DNA of 64,000 nt, taken from Verticillium longisporum (lineage: Eukaryota > Ascomycota > Sordariomycetes > Glomerellales > Plectosphaerellaceae). The stretch covers positions 372,001 through 436,000 of the forward strand of contig JAETXT010000014.1 of the NCBI GenBank assembly GCA_019188255.1, in the 5' to 3' direction. This document shows, one piece after another, positions 60,813 to 64,000 of the stretch. The notes beneath the pieces are model-generated. The model was not told the DNA's origin. It did not search any database and was given only the letters and a program-made list of their open reading frames with translations. How positions within the stretch are numbered: position 1 is the first letter of the stretch; every line of letters starts with the position of its first letter. The position numbers and the translations under genes are program-made.

Positions 60813-63089
60813 ATGCCGGACGAACTCGAGGAGAACGGGGCCGAGGTCTCGGATGCCATGTCGGACAATGAGCACGAGTACGAAGACGATCTTGCTGTGA
60901 AAGACGAAGACGACAAGATGGCCGAGACAAACGACTCTACCGACAACAATGGCGAGGTCAAGAAGAAGTATGACCCTAAAGACCCCTTGCGCCCACGGCG
61001 GAAGAAGGCCAGGAGAGCATGCTATGCTTGTCAGCGAGCTCATTTGACGTGCGGTAAGCTTTACAGAATCTTATCCTCTTCGGTGTGACTCGCGGGTCTT
61101 GTGATCCGTCCTGCTCGCCTTGGTGACAGCGGCAGCCGGCATGGCGGGGTTGCGCTCGGGGCAGATGTGCCCACGGACCAGCTCTGACTGACGTTCCCAC
61201 AGGAGATGAACGACCATGTCAACGATGCATTAAGCGTGGCTTGGCCGATGCCTGCCAGGACGGCGTACGCAAAAAGGCGAAATATCTCCACGATGCACCC
61301 CTGAAGCCTTGCGACCTGTTCTGGGCCCAAATTACAACCCGAACCCAACGCCGGCCCGTCCGAACGGTCAACGACAGCACAGCAATGCCTCGGAGACAGC
61401 CTCCACAGCCGGGAGCACCTACTTTTCGCAAAGTACCGCCTCGACCACGTTCCCGGTGTACTCTGGTTCGCAGACCCCTGTGGGCCTTCCCGAGGGGCTC
61501 ACTTTCCCGCAGCCGTCGCCAGTCTCGCCTTCATTCCCTCAGCCAGCCACCAATAACCAGCGACCTAATACGATGGGAGGCATGATCTCGCCTCAGATCT
61601 CCGGGGATCCATTGAGTTTTAATACACTCTTCGACCCCAGCAACCCCGCCATCTTCAACTTTGACTTGGAAGGCCTCAACTTCGGCAGCCAGTATGGTGC
61701 CATGGAGTTTGGCATGTTGGGCCACATGTCCTCTGGGGCTGGGGAGACACCACCGCGCGACCCTTCTCTTTCTGGACCTAGCAGCGGCGACATCAATTTT
61801 GGATCCGCTGGTGTCTTTGGCAATGGCAACGGCCAGTTTGGCCAGTCCTATGATGGCATAGGTAGCGAATTCTTGAACCTCGATCACCCTTCAAGCGGTC
61901 TGTATCAGCAGGGCAATCTCCAACATGGCTTGCCACACGCATACGCCATCGCTGCCGGCCCAAATAGTCTACATAGTCCCAGCACCGAGACGACGGCCAG
62001 TCCACAACCGACCAATTTCAATTTCGAGGGCTCACCGAGCGGCAATTTCGGCGGCCTGGGCGGTAACCAATCCCTGACGGGTGTCGGGGCCCGTCACAAG
62101 GGCAAGCCCAGTGCGGCGCAGAAAGGCGGGCCCCAATCGATCCTGGGAAAGAGGCAGAGAGATCCATCGTGGATATACGAGTCGGTTAAGGAGCCCTATC
62201 AGTACCTGGCCGGGTTCCACGCTCTCATCGCTTTCCTTCAGAAGAGATTCTCTGCCAACAAGACGCTAAGGATTGCCAAGGCATTGGCCAGCATCCGGCC
62301 ATCGTTTATCTCTTGCACGCGGAACCTGAATCAACAGGACCTCGTCTTCATGGAGAAGTGTTTCCAAAGGACTCTGTTCGAATATGAGGACTATATGCAC
62401 CAGTGCTCGGCGCCTACCATTGTGTGTCGCCGGACGGGCGAAATTGCGGCCGCTAACAAGGAGTTCACCGCCTTGACAGGATGGACCAAGGATGTCCTGC
62501 TCGGCAACGAACCCAACTTGAACGTCAATACTGGCGGTGCTGCTTCTACCGCTACAAGCGGCCCCAACACGGGTCGTGCTGGCTTGGCGACGCCGAAGCT
62601 GTCCGCCGCAACGCTGGACTCTGTCGAGACCGAAGGGAGTCGCAAGCAGCCAGTCTTCATTGCCGAGATTCTCGATGACGACAGTGTCATTGAGTTTTAC
62701 GAGGACTTCTCCCACCTTGCATTTGGCGACAGCCGAGGCAAGGTCTACAAGACATGCCAAGCACTCAAATACCGGACCAAAGAGGCTGCCGAGGCCGCCG
62801 CGGCCATGGAGGTCACGCCACAACGAGACCCAAGGAAGAGCATCCTCAGCAGCCGCGTCATTCGTATCGACGGTGAACACGGCATCTCCAAGATTGAGAA
62901 GGACGGCAAGGTCAACTGTCGCTATTGCTGGACCATCAAACGCGATGTGTTTGATATTCCCATGCTTATCGTTATGAATGTGAGTTACTCGGCCCTGCTT
63001 TGAGACTATCGGCGTCCTCGTGCTGACTAGACGTGCAGTTTTTGCCATGCTATTCGCGCAACCAGGAACCGCACCAACTTGCTGTTTAG
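60813..63089 (+). CDS. acuK: AcuK/ERT1-type Zn2Cys6 activator of gluconeogenesis, frameshifted
   Basis: Exons are 60813-61053, 61203-62979 and 63039-63089; introns are 149 nt (GTAAGC...CACAG) and 59 nt (GTGAGT...GCAG). The Zn2Cys6 cluster at residues 70-98 ([11 protein letters not shown]...[13 protein letters not shown]) is completed by the first splice. A long Ser/Gly/Asn-rich middle follows, then [45 protein letters not shown] and a PAS-like segment ([22 protein letters not shown]). The ending VMNFLPC comes from the last exon. This order is that of AcuK/ERT1 regulators, which switch on gluconeogenic genes on non-sugar carbon sources. In exon 2 the frame shifts at the C4 run 61298-61301: YLHDAP is followed in the +1 frame by [13 protein letters not shown]. 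One extra C gives a continuous protein of ~689 aa. As written it ends about 95 codons later in an unrelated frame. Confidence 0.88.
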
Positions 63090-63550
63090 ATGGGGGTTCA
63101 ATCCCAAAAAAAGTATTAAGGGGGTCATCAGGCCGGGGACATACCAGGGCATTCAGGTACGGGCGGCGTTTGGGACAAGTTGGGCGCATGCCCGGGATTT
63201 CTATTCTCTACAGTTTCATCCTTCTCCAGATGAGAAGAAGCAGTGTTTCTTTTTCTTTCAGATCTTGCCTTCGTGGCTCCGGTGTGATGGGGAGGGAGGA
63301 GGGAAGGGGGGTGGGCTTTGATTTTGGACACTCGGTCGCAAGGGCGTACATAGTGTGTAGGCAGGCATGTTTATCGTTTCTCATGTCTATACGAAGTCTA
63401 CATGTTTCCATGAAACCGAGTGCACATCATCTTTCTTCGTCGCTCGTACGTAGGTGCTTATGCTCGCATGGCCCCATCTGACAAACGCCCCCCCTTCTAG
63501 CTCTAGCTTTCCACTCACCCCCGACACAGGGGGCAGCGAGGACCGCCCTC
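63090..63550. other. Convergent 3' intergenic region
   Basis: Between the stop codons of the AcuK/ERT1 gene and riboflavin kinase. No gene seen. Confidence 0.55.
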
Positions 63551-64000
63551 TCACTCCAGAGCACGCAGCAGCCACGACACGTCGAGCGTGCCCTCGCCGT
63601 CGCCCAGCCGCGCCTCGGCCCCCTCGCCGCTGCGCAGCACGTCCTCGCGCGGCGGGCACCAGGCGCTCCGCCTCAGGCTCTCGCGCGCGACGGTGCAGTC
63701 AAACCGAATGTCCTCGACGAGGGCCTCGAGGGACTTGTAGTCCTTCTCCTCGCGGACAAAGCCGAGCAGGAGGAGGCGCATGTGGGCGTCGTAAAAATCG
63801 GCGGCAAAGGGGTGCAGGACGTGCACCTCGGCCGAGCGCACCGTGTTCTTGTAGAACGGGTTGTAGCCGATGGACATGACCATCGGGTACAGCAGGGGGG
63901 GCAGCGGCGCGGCCGCGTCTGCGCCTGGGCCTGTGCTGGGGCGGTTGGGGTGGTCCGCGGGCAGGGCGATCGAGGCCCAGCCAAAGTAGACGCCCGAGGT
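63551..64000 (-). CDS. FMN1: Riboflavin kinase, 3' part
   Basis: The C-terminal ~149 codons of riboflavin kinase, which phosphorylates riboflavin to FMN. The frame is open to the right edge, so the 5' part lies outside the window. Visible family marks: [10 protein letters not shown], then [60 protein letters not shown] and the closing [10 protein letters not shown]. The catalytic Glu of this family lies in the AEVHV strand, which is present. A proline- and alanine-rich insertion ([16 protein letters not shown]) sits between the first two blocks, as in other fungal members. The protein ends WLLRALE. No intron is seen in the visible part. It is transcribed toward the AcuK/ERT1 gene. Confidence 0.92.
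   Translation of the reverse strand, partial: TSGVYFGWASIALPADHPNRPSTGPGADAAAPLPPLLYPMVMSIGYNPFYKNTVRSAEVHVLHPFAADFYDAHMRLLLLGFVREEKDYKSLEALVEDIRFDCTVARESLRRSAWCPPREDVLRSGEGAEARLGDGEGTLDVSWLLRALE

Overview
The window is nuclear DNA of a filamentous ascomycete, most likely a Sordariomycete and plausibly Hypocreales. Genes carry short GT-AG introns (about 50-100 nt), often with CTGAC/CTAAC-like branch sites. They sit on both strands without operons, and the families present are typical of Pezizomycotina: a Rieske-type NAD(P)H nitrite reductase, Zn2Cys6 regulators, an AcuK/ERT1 regulator, a fructosyl-amine-oxidase-like flavoenzyme and a DMATrp-N-methyltransferase-like EgtD protein. The species cannot be read from the sequence alone.

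Layout. 1-11.8 kb: 3' end of an Srs2/UvrD helicase, a small mitochondrial protein, nitrite reductase (minus), COQ3 (minus), DHBP synthase RIB3 (plus) and an FAD amine oxidase (minus). 11.8-22.4 kb: a C2H2 protein (minus), a fungal transcription-factor-domain gene (plus) and an EgtD/EasF-like methyltransferase (minus), separated by long intergenic stretches. 22.4-32.7 kb: about 10.3 kb without a recognisable gene, ending in a pyrimidine-rich leader upstream of a four-finger C2H2 regulator (Con7-like). 37.6-53.7 kb: a denser block with a DsbA-like protein, TFIIE beta, a hypothetical protein, cytochrome b5, F-actin capping protein alpha, BCKDH E1 beta, an SDR, a Zn2Cys6 regulator, an NTF2/SnoaL-like protein and a membrane-anchored GH5 exo-beta-1,3-glucanase. 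55-64 kb: an MFS transporter, a 3.5 kb gap, an AcuK/ERT1-type gluconeogenesis regulator and the 3' part of riboflavin kinase at the right edge.

Most genes are housekeeping or regulatory and are not functionally clustered. Two flavin-pathway genes (RIB3 and FMN1) lie 54 kb apart, which I do not read as a cluster. The most striking feature is that several otherwise well-conserved genes are each broken by one missing base, usually in a homopolymer (nitrite reductase, RIB3, SDR, AcuK/ERT1, possibly the Con7-like gene). Two or three also carry an in-frame TAG. The repeated pattern points first to uncorrected sequencing/assembly errors rather than parallel gene death, but each break can be checked. 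A dispersed palindromic TACCTAGGTA family confined to intergenic DNA is the main non-coding pattern. I found no convincing tRNA, rRNA, CRISPR, intact transposon or new defence/biosynthetic system.
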